Assembly (NCBI GenBank): GCA_002387735.1
Contig: DGKJ01000013.1
Coordinates: forward strand, 18,903-41,903
From: Bacteriovoracaceae bacterium UBA4573
GTDB taxonomy: Bacteria; Bdellovibrionota; UBA1018; UBA923
Direction of reading: 5' to 3'
Length of the DNA stretch: 23,001 bases
Notes under the pieces: model-generated
Seen by the model: the letters and a program-made list of their open reading frames with translations, nothing else
Told to the model about the DNA's origin: nothing
The model's database searches: none
Part shown: positions 22,844-23,001 of the stretch, piece by piece
How the letters are laid out: every line of letters starts with the position of its first letter
How positions within the stretch are numbered: position 1 is the first letter of the stretch
Made by a program: the position numbers and the translations under genes

Positions 22844-23001
22844 TTAACGAGTCCGAGCAACTCTCGGATCTTGGAGTCGGATTTAGCAATTGGAATAGAT
22901 GCGATTCCTCTTGAGGGATCGCCTTTTTTTTCTTTTGTTCCTTGCAGAAGCATTTCCCGGCTCGCAAGCACCACCCACGTGGCGCGAGCAGTGGGCTCGG
23001 T
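22840..23001 (-). CDS. Possible C-terminus of a convergent gene, partial
   Basis: Reading the minus strand from the right edge gives 53 open codons and then TAG at 22842-22840, overlapping the plus-strand stop codon. The peptide begins TEPTARATWVVLASREMLLQ and ends SDSKIRELLGLVN, a composition that looks like a normal soluble protein tail. I do not recognise the family. Support is limited to the open frame, sensible composition and the neat convergent stop-to-stop arrangement. The plus-strand terminator lies inside it, which is common for convergent pairs but also means this stretch could simply be 3-prime untranslated sequence. Confidence 0.42.
   Translation of the reverse strand, partial: TEPTARATWVVLASREMLLQGTKEKKGDPSRGIASIPIAKSDSKIRELLGLVN
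22852..22868 (+). other. Small inverted repeat just after the barrel gene stop
   Basis: TCCGAG-CAACT-CTCGGA is a perfect 6-bp stem with a 5-nt loop, 8 nt after the stop codon. It has no T-tract, so it is not a terminator by itself. It might protect the 3-prime end of the message or be chance, since it also falls inside the opposing open frame. Confidence 0.25.
22901..22931 (+). terminator. Rho-independent terminator of the barrel gene
   Basis: GCGATTCCTC and GAGGGATCGC (22901-22910 and 22913-22922) form a 10-bp stem with one G-U pair and a very tight loop, followed by eight Ts (22924-22931) and then CTTTTG. This is a strong intrinsic terminator in the plus direction, 58 bp after the barrel gene stop. 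On the minus strand the T-tract side is absent, so it would not stop the opposing gene. Confidence 0.8.

Noticed and set aside
22707..22967. Minus-strand 86-codon open frame overlapping the barrel gene 3-prime end
   Set aside because: It runs mostly antisense to the barrel gene, with Ser/Arg-rich composition. The neighbouring frame open to the right edge is the better candidate.
1..23001. Mobile element, prophage, CRISPR or defence island
   Set aside because: No transposase, integrase, direct-repeat array, tRNA attachment site or toxin-antitoxin pair is visible. The AddAB-like pair is better explained as a housekeeping repair nuclease than as a defence system.

Overview
This window is a tightly packed bacterial segment. 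Almost all of it (1 to 21383) is a single minus-strand gene train. A divergent plus-strand outer-membrane protein gene and the tail of a probable convergent gene lie at the right end. There are no tRNA or rRNA genes, IS elements or CRISPR arrays, and no gene-free stretch over 300 bases. Several features point to a Gram-negative, delta-type predatory or gliding lineage, most likely Bdellovibrionota and less likely Myxococcota: secreted outer-membrane beta-barrels, long periplasmic TPR proteins that look like the Glt/Agl gliding-motility proteins of Myxococcus, and a PurL with a PurS-like N-terminus. This placement is inferred from protein character, not from a marker gene.

Reading in the direction of transcription, the train starts with eight purine-biosynthesis genes: purF (21383), purC, purD, purN, purL, purQ, purH and purM (ending 10367). 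Together they cover PRPP to AIR (PurF, PurD, PurN, PurL/Q, PurM), SAICAR synthesis (PurC) and the last two steps to IMP (PurH). The purE/purK and purB steps are absent here and must be encoded elsewhere. Next come two overlapping genes for an AddAB-type helicase-nuclease: addB-like (10367-7626), with a degenerate nucleotide-binding loop and a cysteine-ligated nuclease domain, and addA-like (7629-5050), with a full set of UvrD/RecB helicase motifs and a RecB-type nuclease. The train ends with three envelope genes: an outer-membrane beta-barrel protein (5006-4254), a GltE/AglT-like periplasmic protein (4236-2686), and a very long TPR protein whose ATG at 2723 lies inside the preceding gene and whose C-terminus runs off the left edge.

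Most junctions are 1 to 38 bp overlaps, mainly ATGA type, and the largest gap is 37 bp. Translation is therefore probably coupled throughout. I saw no rho-independent terminator inside the train, but I did not scan every coding segment for one.

The 131-bp divergent region (21384-21514) is the only obvious place for promoters. On its right is a plus-strand gene for a 442-residue outer-membrane barrel protein (21515-22843), followed by a strong hairpin-plus-T-tract terminator (22901-22931). An open minus-strand frame (23001-22840) ends on that gene's stop codon and is probably the C-terminus of a convergent gene.

The most notable points are the physical linkage of purine synthesis, a recombination nuclease and a Glt-like envelope module; a PurF with iron-sulfur cysteines but no propeptide; a PurS-PurL fusion with a free, unusual PurQ; divergent PurC and PurH motifs; and an AddB with a broken Walker A loop.
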